Assembly (NCBI GenBank): GCA_002778195.1
Contig: PCDI01000011.1
Coordinates: 62,001 to 126,000, forward strand
Reading direction: 5' to 3'
Source of the DNA: Raffaelea ambrosiae
Lineage: Eukaryota > Ascomycota > Sordariomycetes > Ophiostomatales > Ophiostomataceae
DNA: 64,000 bases
Of the stretch, positions 55,499 to 64,000 are shown one piece after another. Within the stretch, counting starts at the first letter, position 1. The number at the start of each line of letters is the position of its first letter. The notes beneath the pieces were generated by a model that made no database searches, was not told the DNA's origin, and saw only the letters and a list, made by a program, of their open reading frames with translations. The position numbers and the translations under genes are program-made.

Positions 55499-57393
55499 AT
55501 GGCCACCGCTCCGACACGTCTCGGCCTGCGCCGGGGCAGTCTGAGCAGTGGCATCTCGACCTCGCAGTGCTCCATGACGCTGACCGGCCGGCCCATGGTC
55601 TTCCGCTATCCGCGCCGGTCGGCCGTCATATCCTCGCCCGTCCGCTTTTTCTCCCAGAAGCCGCCGCGCCGCCCGCGCTTCTCCACCCGCCTGCGGGCCG
55701 CGCTGCGCAACTCCAAGGTGGTCTGGTACCGGATCCCCGTGGGCTTGGGCATCGGCTTCCTGGGCTTTGTGCAGTTCTACAGGGTATCCAGGCGAGAAGC
55801 AGAGAAGAACGCGCAGGCGGAGGGCGGCCCAGAACACGCTCCCGTGCCCAAGAAGCGCCCACGTGTGCGGCCAGACGGTCCCTGGTAAGGCTTGATCCCA
55901 CCCTGGACAGAGGGGGTAGGAGGGAAGGGGAGGGGATGGGAGGGGCTGAATACGAGGCAGACCAAGCCGGTCAGGAAGATCGGAGGCAGAGTGTCGCGTG
56001 CTAACACTCGGGGGGTCACAGGCAGATACAGGTCATGTCGACACTGCCTCTGAAGGCACTCTCGCGGTTATGGGGCCGCTTCAATGAGCTCACGGTGCCC
56101 TACTACCTACGGGTGCCGGGCTTTAAGCTTTACAGCTTCGTCTTTGGCGTCAAGTACGTTTCTCTCATCTTTGCCGTCTGCTGTGTCTGCTGTTTTGTTT
56201 TGTTTTGTTTTGTTCTGTTCTGTTCTTGTATCTTGCTCTTTCTGCTGTCCTGTCTCAATGAACGTCTATCATCCGTGTTGTGGCTGCCTCCGCTAACGTC
56301 TTCGCCCAGCCTCGACGAGATCGAAGAGACGGACCTCCACAAGTTCCCCAACCTGGCCGCCTTCTTCTACCGCACCCTCAAGCCGGGCGCCCGGCCGCTG
56401 GACCCCGACCACAACGCCCTGCTGGCGCCGTCCGACGGCCGGGTGTTGCAGTTTGGCAAGATCGAAGGAGGCGATATCGAGCAGGTCAAGGGCATGACAT
56501 ACACGCTGGATGCCCTGCTCGGCAAGCACACGCCATCGCCCAGCGTGTCGGAGGCCAGCTCGGTCCGGGGCAGCTCTACGCCGGCAGTATTGCCACCCGC
56601 CCAGACGCAGGAGACCGCGGGCGAGGAGTCGGTCAAGACGGACGAGGAGTTTGCCCGCGTGCACGGCATTCCGTACACGCCGGCCGATCTCCTGTCTGGC
56701 CCACAAGGTGCACCGCATCTGGCCATGCAGGACCAGTCGGTCAAGTCGTCGGCCTCGGCCGTCTCCGAGGTGCAGGCGGACCTCGACCTGCCGTGGTACT
56801 CGCAGGTGCTCTCGCGGAAAAAGAACTCGGCCCTCTACTACGCCGTCATCTACCTGGCCCCGGGCGACTACCACCGCTTCCACTCGCCGACGAACTGGGT
56901 GGTCGAGCGTCGGCGGCATTTTGCCGGCGAGCTGTACAGCGTGTCGCCGTACCTGCAGCGGACGCTGCCCGGCCTGTTCACGCTCAACGAGCGTGTCGTG
57001 CTGCTGGGCCGGTGGCGCTGGGGCTTCTTCGGCTATGTGCCGGTGGGTGCCACGAACGTGGGCTCGATCAAGATCAACTTTGACCGCGAGCTGCGCACCA
57101 ACAGCCTGACGACGGACACGGCAGCCGACCGGGCGGCCGAGGAGGCGGCCCAGCGCGGCGAGGCCTACACGGGCTTTTCCGAGGCTACGTATGTGGCGGC
57201 CAGCCCTGTCCTCCAAGGATACGCGCTGCGGCGTGGCGAGGAGATGGGCGGGTTCCAGCTGGGCAGCACCGTCGTGCTCGTATTCGAAGCACCACAGCCC
57301 GATCCGGCCGGGGCCACCGGCTGGCACTGGACAGTCGAAAAGGGTCAGCGAATCAAGATGGGCCAGTCGCTGGGTCATGTTAATGAATCATGA
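55499..57393 (+). CDS. PSD1: Phosphatidylserine decarboxylase, mitochondrial type
   Basis: Three exons (55499-55884, 56022-56153, 56310-57393) encode 533 residues. The N-terminus is Arg/Ser-rich without early acidic residues, as in a mitochondrial presequence, and is followed by an inner-membrane anchor (about 79-96, IPVGLGIGFLGFVQFY). The catalytic domain contains APSDGRVL, YHRFHSP with the conserved His, and the GFQLGSTVV motif (LGST near 489-492). Self-cleavage at LGST creates the pyruvoyl group and splits the enzyme into a large beta and a C-terminal alpha subunit of about 43 residues. It converts phosphatidylserine to phosphatidylethanolamine on the inner membrane. A low-complexity insert (about 200-260) separates parts of the beta subunit. 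The second intron is 156 nt, in frame, without stop codons. The ATG follows a C-rich leader. Confidence 0.97.
56189..56226. repeat. TTTTG/TTCTG pentanucleotide repeat in PSD1 intron 2
   Basis: About seven tandem 5-bp units, four TGTTT followed by TGTTC copies, within the intron near its donor side. Confidence 0.88.
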
Positions 57394-57549
57394 GACAGGA
57401 ACGAAAAGGGGAGGGAAACAGGAGAAAACTTTCAACAACAGCGCGCAAGAGGTTCTAACCAATGTCTGTTTTTAATTGTCAAGCTTTTGGAGTTGGGAGC
57501 TTTGGTTTACTGCATTGCACTGGCTTTTTACTATATCATACAGACCATT

Positions 57550-57588
57550 CAAATCGTCTAAATCGTCCAAATCGTCCAAACCGTCCAA
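57550..57588. repeat. AAATCGTCC 9-bp tandem repeat
   Basis: About four copies with small variation downstream of PSD1. Confidence 0.85.
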
Positions 57589-57793
57589 GCATCCAATCAC
57601 TGACCGACTTTGCTGTCTGTCTTGTGACGGCTTGCCACACCAGGCTAGAGAGCGTGACCCTGTTGCAAACTCAGGCGTGGCCTGGCCAAGGAGCAGCGGC
57701 AGATCTCTTGGACGGATCTTTTGGATGGAAACAGATGGTGGCACGTGAACCAATATATTTCGCCACGTTTTGGGCATTCTCGTTGGCCATAAG

Positions 57794-57950
57794 CATCATA
57801 GCATAGCATGGGGACTTTTTTTTTTTCTCTTTTCTTTGTCTTCTGTTTCTCTTTTCTCTTTTCTTTGTCTTCTCTTTCTCTTTCTTTCTCTTTCCTTTCT
57901 CTAGCCAAAATCATCCAATAAATGCGTGAACATCATAGCATAGCATGGGG
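57794..57950. repeat. 20-bp direct repeats flanking a pyrimidine tract
   Basis: The 20-mer CATCATAGCATAGCATGGGG occurs at 57794-57813 and again at 57931-57950, separated by 117 bp rich in C and T. It may reflect a small segmental duplication. Confidence 0.9.
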
Positions 57951-58011
57951 TTTGTGTATCATTTCTGCGTTTTTTGTGATTGCCCCATCTTTCGACTGCC
58001 AACCATTTGGC

Positions 58012-59747
58012 CTACGTAAACTTGTACGTGCTGCCTATGTGGTCGGATCGCAGGTGTCGCTGCCCCGGGCCATGCACGTTCTCCCGCAACGTGCCGCCCG
58101 GCACCTCGTAGTCGTCCCAGTAGATGCCGCGCCTCTGCAGCTCGGGGACGAGGAGGTCCACAATGTCGATCCACGACTGCGGCTGCACGACGGGCGACAG
58201 GTTGAAGCCGTCCAAGTCGGCCTCCCGGATCCACCGCTCCATGCCGTCGGCCACCGTCTGCGGGCTGCCCACCAGCACGGCCCCGTTGCCCCCGATGGAC
58301 AGCTCGGCGGCGGCGCGCCGCGGCGTCCACGTGCCGGTGCCCTGCGCCTCGTTGAACAGGTTGCTCATGGCCGACTGGATGACGGCCGTGGACGTGCTGT
58401 CGTCGGGCGTGATCTCGTCGTCCAGGGCGTACCGGCTCAGGTCGATGCCGGTAAAGGCGCTGAAGATCACGAGGCCGCCCTCGATGGACTGGTACTTTTG
58501 CACCTCGGCCAGCTTCGCCTGCGCCTCCGCGTCCGTTGCGCCGACAATGACCGTCAGGCACTGGAAAAACCGGAGGCTGTCCCGGGCGCGGCCCTGCGCG
58601 GCGGCCAGCTGGCGGATCTTGGCAATCTTGGGCGCCAGCGTGGCCGGGACGTGGCCGGCCACAAAGATGGCCTCGGCGTGTTTCGCCGCAAATGCCGACC
58701 CAGCGCTTGGGTGTCTTTGTCAGTGACCAAGCACGAATGGGGAAGAGAGAGAGAGAGAGAGAGAGAAGAAGGGAACGCACGGCGATGTCCCTGCCTGGAA
58801 CAGAAACGGTGTTCTCTGCGGACTGGGGTCCACGATGAAAGGGCTCTCCAGCTTGTGGTACGGACCCTCGTGCTTGATGGTGCGGACCCGGGCCGGGTTG
58901 ATGTACGTCTCCGTGTCCTTGTCCTTGATGAGGGCATCGTCTGCAAAGGACGCCTCCCATAGTCTGTGTGTGCGTGTGAGTGTGTGCGTGCAAGCCGGGG
59001 GTAGTCGCCGTCTGCCAGAAACAGGACGGCAGTCATGGGACGCCTCACTTGTAAAGTAGATCCATCAGGTCGTCGGCCGCCGCATATCGCTCGTCATGCG
59101 CCACAATGTTGTCCAGGCCCATGGCCAGCGCGCTCGCCTTGTTCCAGGACGTGACGATGTTCCATCTGTGGCCGGTCAGCACTCCTTCTCTGTTCACCCC
59201 CTCAGCTTCGGGGCAATGCCCGCCGTGGGTGTCTGGCCTCTCTCTTCCCCCGTCTTACGCTATGCGGCCCTTGGTAAAGTGGTCGAGCGTGGAGAATCGG
59301 CGGGCGAGCAGAAACGGCCGCTCGTAGCTTGTCGACGCGGTCACACCAAACCCGAGGGACTTTGTCACGGCTGCCATGGCCGAGATGGGCTGGAGGCCAT
59401 GATGTCAGGAACTCGTTCAGAAGAAGAAGGGGGAAAAAAAAAGAGGCGGAAACAATGAAGCTCACGACAAAGGGGTCCGTGACCGGGAACTCTTCCCCGA
59501 TCTTGATGGCCGGGTCCCGGCTGCCCTTGTAGACATCGAAGCCGCCGACTGTGTCTGCCAGGAAGTAGGACAGGAACTTTCCGCGCTCCAGGATCTTGGC
59601 CGTCTCGAGCCAGTAGTCGAGGTCGCGCTTGTTCGACGACTGGTCCTGGGGGTTCCGCCACTGGCCCGGACACGTGTGGCCCACCGTGCAGGCATCAAAG
59701 GCATTGAGAAAGATCTTCTTCTTGGGCGTCTCGGCTGGCTCGACCAT
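58012..59747 (-). CDS. FMN-dependent monooxygenase, NtaA/SnaA/DszA family (luciferase-like fold)
   Basis: Five exons (59747-59466, 59389-59259, 59165-59049, 58963-58781, 58705-58012) encode 468 residues. All four introns (76, 93, 85, 75 nt) have GT-AG ends and keep frame. Landmarks of the family appear in order: FLNAFDACTVGH, LERGKFLSYFLADTVGGFDV, GFGVTASTSYERPFLLARRF, GRIAWNIVTSWN, the HEGPYHKLESPFIVDP and SPQRTPFLFQAGTSPAGSAF blocks, and AEAIFVAGH. These enzymes use FMNH2 from a separate reductase and oxygen to oxidise substrates such as nitrilotriacetate, dibenzothiophene sulfone or sulfonates. The substrate here is unknown. It is divergent to a Dal5-like permease across a 702-bp promoter, which suggests co-regulation of uptake and breakdown. 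Confidence 0.92.
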
Positions 59748-60449
59748 GGCTGCTGTCTGGTGGCTGGGAGAGCAGGGGAGAGAGAAGAGAACGGCTGGGT
59801 TGGTCTGTGCAAGCTCTTCGCTCTCTGCGGGCTCTCTGAATGCAGAGGGCCTCGCTGCTGCAGGGGGGGAGGGGGGGGGAGAATGCTCTTATCGCGACGA
59901 GGTGCCATGCGGTTGGGTAGGAGCGGATGGCTGTCGCGGCGGTGCCATCCGTGTTCCCTTTTTTTCCCTTGTCCCTGCTTGATTATCTGGCACCGGCCAC
60001 AGCACAGCAGCAGCATGCTTCCGGAGAGCGGGTCCTGGCCGTACGCTCGCTTGCCAGCAATGGGCTAGATGCCATTTCGTCATCCGGCGCAATTATCATA
60101 TCACCACCGCTAGTTGCACGATGCGACCCGTCCGTGTGTCTGTTCTCCACAGAACTGGCCAAGGCTTGTCGGAATATTCTACTTGATAGAGGAAGACGAT
60201 AGTGTGTCTGATCTCGGGCTCCAGCTCTCTGGCTTGCTTTGTCTAGCTATATATCTAGGCCTGCCGGGTCAGTGTCTGTTTTTAGGGGGGGTTCTTGTCT
60301 ACCAACTTGACCGATTGTCCGGCTCCTGTCGAGGATACCTGTACGGGGCATATCTGCGAGTGCCCTGATCCTCCTTGGAGAGAGAGATAACCGACCGTTG
60401 AGCGCTGCTCTTTCCTAGCACAGCCCAGTTCTACCGCGACTGCCAAGCC
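59748..60449. promoter_or_regulatory. Divergent promoter with several GATA-type sites
   Basis: Between the monooxygenase and permease start codons. HGATAR matches appear at 59888-59893 (minus), 59983-59988 (minus), 60093-60098 (minus), 60184-60189, 60197-60202 and 60385-60390. Fungal GATA factors (AreA/NIT2 for nitrogen, SreA for iron) bind such sites, so nitrogen-responsive control is plausible but unproven. Confidence 0.5.
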
Positions 60450-62845
60450 ATGTCTTTGCACGAAACCACGGTCGTCGGGGAAGCCAAGGGCTTCGCGACA
60501 GAGACTACGACCAACATCCGTGACGGAGAGCACTTTGGGGCAGATCGGCTCGACGAGGAGCCGCGGCACTTTCTGGGCATCAAGCTGCCCAGCTACTACA
60601 ACAAGGGCCGCCAGCGGGCCCTGGTGCGAAAGCTCGACATTTTCCTGCTGTGCGTGGCCAACGGTTTTTTTTTCTGTTGGCGAGAAGACCGGGCGACAGG
60701 TGGGACGCATGTGCCTCTAACAGCTGCCCAGGTCTTACACGAGCCTGTCCACGTTTATGCAGACCCTGGACAATACGAACATCAGGTGGGCGGCCATGCA
60801 GTGCTCGCTTGCATTTGTTCGGGCGTCTTGCTGACCAAGACTGTGCAGCAACGCGTATGTGTCGGGCATGCAGACAGACGTGAGTATAAGAGGCATGATG
60901 GCGAGCGTACACGCAGACAGACAGACTGGCTGACCATGGAACAGCTGTCTCTCTACGGGAACGAGCTGAACTACTTTTCCACGACGTTTAACTGCGGCAT
61001 AATTGCCGGTGCAGGTGAGTGTTTTCCTTTTGCTGTGCTCTGTTTTTTTTTTTTTTCTTTTTTTCTTTTTTTCCCTTTTCTTTTCTTTTATATTCTCTCT
61101 TCTCTTCATTTCTTCTCTCCATCATTCAACTCTAACACAACAGTGCCTCTCATGCTGCTATCGACACGGATCAGGCCGTCCATCCTGATGCCCGCCTGCG
61201 AGTTGGCCTGGACGGCGCTTGTCATGGGCATCGCAGGCGCAAAGAATGCGCAGACCGTAAGACCCCTTTCCTACCTGCCTGTGACCCATACTTGAGAACC
61301 CCCCTTTGTGTTTAATGCAACCCCTTAGGTCTACGGCATCCGCTTCCTGGTAGGCTTCTTCCAGGGCATTGCATTTCCAGGTATGCTCTCTCTGTCTCTC
61401 GCCCTCTCCGCAGACATCTCCCAAACCTGACACAAAAAAGGCTTTGCTGCTTTGGTCGGCAGTTGGTACACCCCCTCGGAGCTCGGCAAGCGCATGGCCT
61501 TGTACGAAGTCTCGTCCACGGCAGCCGGGATGTTCTCCGGCTACATCCAGGCGGGCCTCTATGCCCACATGAATGGCAAAGGCATGGCCAGCTGGAGGCA
61601 AGTCATACGAGAGTCCTCGGCATTGCACCGTCAAACGAGAAGAAACTCACACACACGCCCTCTAGATGGCTCTTCATTTTCGACGGCATCATTTCCATTC
61701 CTATCGCGTTATGGGGCTTCTACGCCATCCCAGACCAGCCAGGCCAGACAAAAGCTCGCTGGCTGTCTGCTTCTGTGCGTATCGACGTGGCGGTAGCTAC
61801 TGTGGTTCTTCGCGGAAACGGCTCCTGACAATCGATACAGGACATCGGCTTGGCTGCGAGCCGGATGGACACGGTCGGCCGCCACCCCGTCCAGAAGATC
61901 ACCTGGAAGCGCTTCAAGAGCATCTGGTCCACTTGGCACGTGTACCTGTTTGTTGCCTGCTACGTGTACGTTCTCTCTCCGTTCCTCCCGCCCAAGCTGC
62001 CTTTGCCACTAATAGGTATCAGGTTGTATGGCGCCTTCTCATGGGGTGATAGCTACTTCAACCTCTGGCTGCAGTCCCTGGGCAAGTACTCGGTCGAGGA
62101 GCTGAACAACATCCCCACGGCCGGTCCCGGGGCCGCCCTTGTCAACTCGGTGGTGAGCGGCCTGCTGTCCGACTATCTCGAGAACCGGCCGCTCGTGATC
62201 GTCCTCAACATGCTCGTCTGCCTGTCGGGCAACACGTTCCTGGCCGTCTGGCGGTCGCCGGTCTGGCTCAAGTTCGTCGGCTACATCTTCATCACCACGG
62301 GCCTTCCGGCGCAGAGCCAGACGATTGCCTGGATCAACGAGGTGTGCCAGGGCAACGGCACGCTGCGCGGCCTGATCGTGTCGATCGGCAACACCTGTGT
62401 CTACGGCATCAACGCCTGGGCGCTCGTGCTGCTGTTCCCAGCCGTCGACGGTGAGCATGCTTTGTTCTTCGCCGCTGTCTTTTTGGCCGTGTAGGCATAC
62501 TGACAACGTCTACAGCCCCCCATTACAAGTACGGATACGGAGTCTGTGCAGGCCTGATCGGGGCCGGTGTTGTCACAGTCTTTGTTATCCTCCATGTCAT
62601 TCGGCTCGACTTGTCAGTTTTGCATCAAGAAAGCCCCTGCCTGTTTTCTTTTTCTTTTCTTTTCTTTTTTTTGGTCCAACTGCTGACCGCTTTCACAACA
62701 CAGGAAATCTGGAAGAGCTGTTCGCAACTCGATGGGCCTTTTGGAATTCAAAGTCTGGGAGGGCGAGAAGACTGCCGACGAGACCACCGGCGAGACTGGT
62801 GCGGCGAAAACGCAGCAGCAAGCACATGGATCGGACCTGGCCTGA
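60450..62845 (+). CDS. MFS transporter of the Dal5-like anion:cation symporter family
   Basis: Twelve exons encode 525 residues: 60450-60649, 60732-60785, 60849-60879, 60945-61014, 61144-61256, 61329-61380, 61441-61597, 61666-61774, 61841-61965, 62023-62450, 62516-62612, 62704-62845. Conserved anchors cross the junctions: SLSTFMQTLDNTNIS-NAYVSGMQTD-LSLYGNELNYFST, YGIRFLVGFFQGIAFPG-FAALVGSWYTPSELGKRMALYE, MASWR-WLFIFDGIISIPIALWGFY, YV-LYGAFSWGDSYFNLWLQSL, and LDL-KSGRAVRNSMGLLEF at the C-terminus. Twelve membrane helices are expected. Family members carry allantoate, pantothenate, nicotinate, sulfonates and similar small organic anions. One intron (61598-61665) begins with GC instead of GT; exon 3 is only 31 nt. 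It shares a promoter with the FMN monooxygenase, hinting at the same substrate. Confidence 0.9.
61598..61665 (+). other. GC-AG intron in the MFS transporter gene
   Basis: The exon ends TGG AG and the intron starts GCAAGT, the standard GC-donor context; it ends CTCTAG. Joining restores SWRWLFIFDG. A GT two codons further on would break the frame, so the GC donor is the best reading. Confidence 0.85.
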
Positions 62846-63522
62846 ATGTTGCCGTAACAGGGAGTCGGAGCACGGGACAACGGGATGAGAATGCAGGCAG
62901 CCCCCCCTCGTCCCCCCCCGGCACAACCCGATGAAAAGCGTGTACAGCATGGACACCTTGGGGACGCAACGAGGATGTGGTGAAAGGGGAGGCTGAGGTA
63001 AGACGGAGGCAGACAGCCATGTGGACCTGAAAGTGCAATTGAGGGGAGCGGGCCAGACAATTGGCAGGCAGTTAGTTGGCAGGCAGTTGGCCGGCACCTG
63101 CATTTCATGTAGACGTACAAGTAGAATAAGATGACGAATCGTTGGTGGCGTTGCATTTCCTGTGTTTGGCTCCTGTTTGGTTCCTGTTTGACCCAGTCTG
63201 GTTTCGGTTCCTTGCTCCAACTGGGTATTGCTCAACACTGCCATACTGCTCCATCCTGTCAGGCTTTGTTTCCAGTGACACTTGGGCTTGTTTGGATCGC
63301 AAAGAAAGGCGCCATCCAAGTGCGCTTGGTCTCTTCTACGCTGCAGGCATTCCGCACTCTCGGACGGCGAATGATATGGAAAATGTCTCATCTTTATATA
63401 TGTATTCCGAAAAATAAAAGAAGTCATAAAAATAGAACTAAAAAAATGTAATCAACTCCGTTGTTTTTGCTTGCTTTCGTTTGCTTGGGGGGGGGCGTCG
63501 TGATTTTCCCAATCTATGCTCT
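62846..63522. other. Convergent intergenic region
   Basis: 3' flanks of the MFS gene (+) and the nitroreductase (-). A short run of GGTTCCTGTTTGG-like words lies near 63170-63215, and A-rich sequence at about 63410-63447 may include polyadenylation signals. No gene. Confidence 0.65.
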
Positions 63523-63840
63523 TTACGCGCCGTACACCTTGTAGATCTCCTCAATGGGCTTGAACTCCTTGGGGCCAGCCTCGCCGGCGCGGCCGCCAAA
63601 GACCAGCTGGGCATTGAGCTTCCAGGTGGCGGGCACGCTCCAGGTCTCCTGGACCTTGGCGTCGACCAGGGGGTTGTAGTGCTGGAGGTTGGCGCCGAGG
63701 CCCTCGGCCTCGAGAGCGGTCCAGATGGCCCACTGCAGCATGCCGACGGACTGGGTGGCCCAGACGGGGAAGCGGTCGGCGTAGATGGCGAACTTGGCCT
63801 GCATGCCCTCGACGACGGTCTGGTCCTCGAAGAAGAGAAC
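63523..63840 (-). CDS. Nitroreductase-family protein (FRM2/HBN1-like), last exon; 5' part beyond window
   Basis: An open frame of 105 residues beginning at a clear acceptor (CTAAT branch, C-run and CAG just before 63840). It reads VLFFEDQTVVEGMQAKFAIY, then ADRFPVWATQSVGMLQWAIW, the EAEGLGANLQHYNP block and WKLNAQLVFGGRAG. These are the C-terminal FMN-binding and dimer elements of the small fungal nitroreductases related to yeast Frm2/Hbn1 (about 200 residues), so roughly the first half is missing, lying past the window edge. Such enzymes use NAD(P)H and FMN to reduce nitro compounds and influence redox and fatty-acid signalling. Its position beside an FMNH2-requiring monooxygenase is suggestive. 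Confidence 0.9.
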   Translation of the reverse strand, partial: VLFFEDQTVVEGMQAKFAIYADRFPVWATQSVGMLQWAIWTALEAEGLGANLQHYNPLVDAKVQETWSVPATWKLNAQLVFGGRAGEAGPKEFKPIEEIYKVYGA

Positions 63841-63947
63841 CTGGGGGGGGTATTAGCGAGGAACGAGAGAGACAACAACAAATAACAAATAACAACAAAA
63901 TAACAACAAAAGGACAACAACAAAAGGACAACAACAAAACAACAACA

Positions 63948-63983
<36 letters not shown>

Positions 63984-64000
63984 CGGGGGGCTCAGGCACG
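63841..64000 (-). other. Probable nitroreductase intron, partial
   Basis: Sequence upstream of the nitroreductase acceptor. No donor can be assigned with confidence before the window edge. Confidence 0.5.
63872..63984. repeat. AAC-type microsatellite
   Basis: ACA/AAC trinucleotides with some interruptions, ending in about twelve uninterrupted AAC units. Read on minus it is a GTT repeat in the probable nitroreductase intron. Confidence 0.92.

Larger units (their letters stand above)
57394..58011. other. Convergent intergenic region with nested repeats
   Basis: 3' flanks of PSD1 (+) and the monooxygenase (-). It contains a 9-bp tandem repeat (57550-57588), a 20-bp perfect direct repeat (57794-57813 and 57931-57950) and a long CT tract between the two copies. 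No gene. Confidence 0.75.

Overview
The window looks like nuclear DNA of a filamentous ascomycete (Pezizomycotina, most likely a Sordariomycete). Genes carry short introns (mostly 57-190 nt) with GT..CTAAC/CTGAC..AG signals. Coding regions are GC-rich with strong third-position bias, proteins have long low-complexity stretches, intergenic regions are pyrimidine-rich, and recognised products have orthologues in Ascomycota. Species was not determined. There is one 25-N gap (3956-3980) and two single Ns (24644, 40411). I see no rRNA, convincing tRNA, CRISPR array, transposon ORF or virus-like gene.

Layout, left to right: a 3'-truncated endonuclease/exonuclease/phosphatase-fold gene (-); an acidic orphan with a C-terminal RVxF-like motif (+); a giant DH/PH-like (RhoGEF-type) protein with several tandem repeats (+); a THO1/SARNP-type SAP-domain protein (+); a 1695-residue disordered protein ending in a methyltransferase-like fold (-); a 9.1-kb stretch with no recognisable gene; DCR2-type phosphoesterase (+); SSH4-type SPRY adaptor with PPxY motifs (+); KAP104 transportin (-); a proteasome assembly chaperone 4 gene (-) divergent from a carnosine N-methyltransferase-like gene (+); a RhlG-like short-chain reductase ending in AKL (-); a Herp/Usa1-like polyglutamine membrane protein (-); PSD1 phosphatidylserine decarboxylase (+); an FMN-dependent NtaA/DszA-like monooxygenase (-) divergent from a Dal5-like MFS transporter (+); and the 3' part of a nitroreductase (-).

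Most genes are core housekeeping functions: RNA export, nuclear import, proteasome assembly, membrane-protein quality control and mitochondrial phospholipid synthesis. The exception is the right end (58.0-64.0 kb), where a flavin-dependent monooxygenase, a small-anion-type permease and a nitroreductase sit together. The promoter shared by the first two has several GATA-type sites. This is a plausible nutrient-scavenging or xenobiotic-degrading module and the most interesting functional lead here.

All exon boundaries were inferred by eye from splice signals and reading-frame continuity and have not been checked against transcripts. Many long open frames are antisense or alternative-frame shadows caused by codon bias and were left out.
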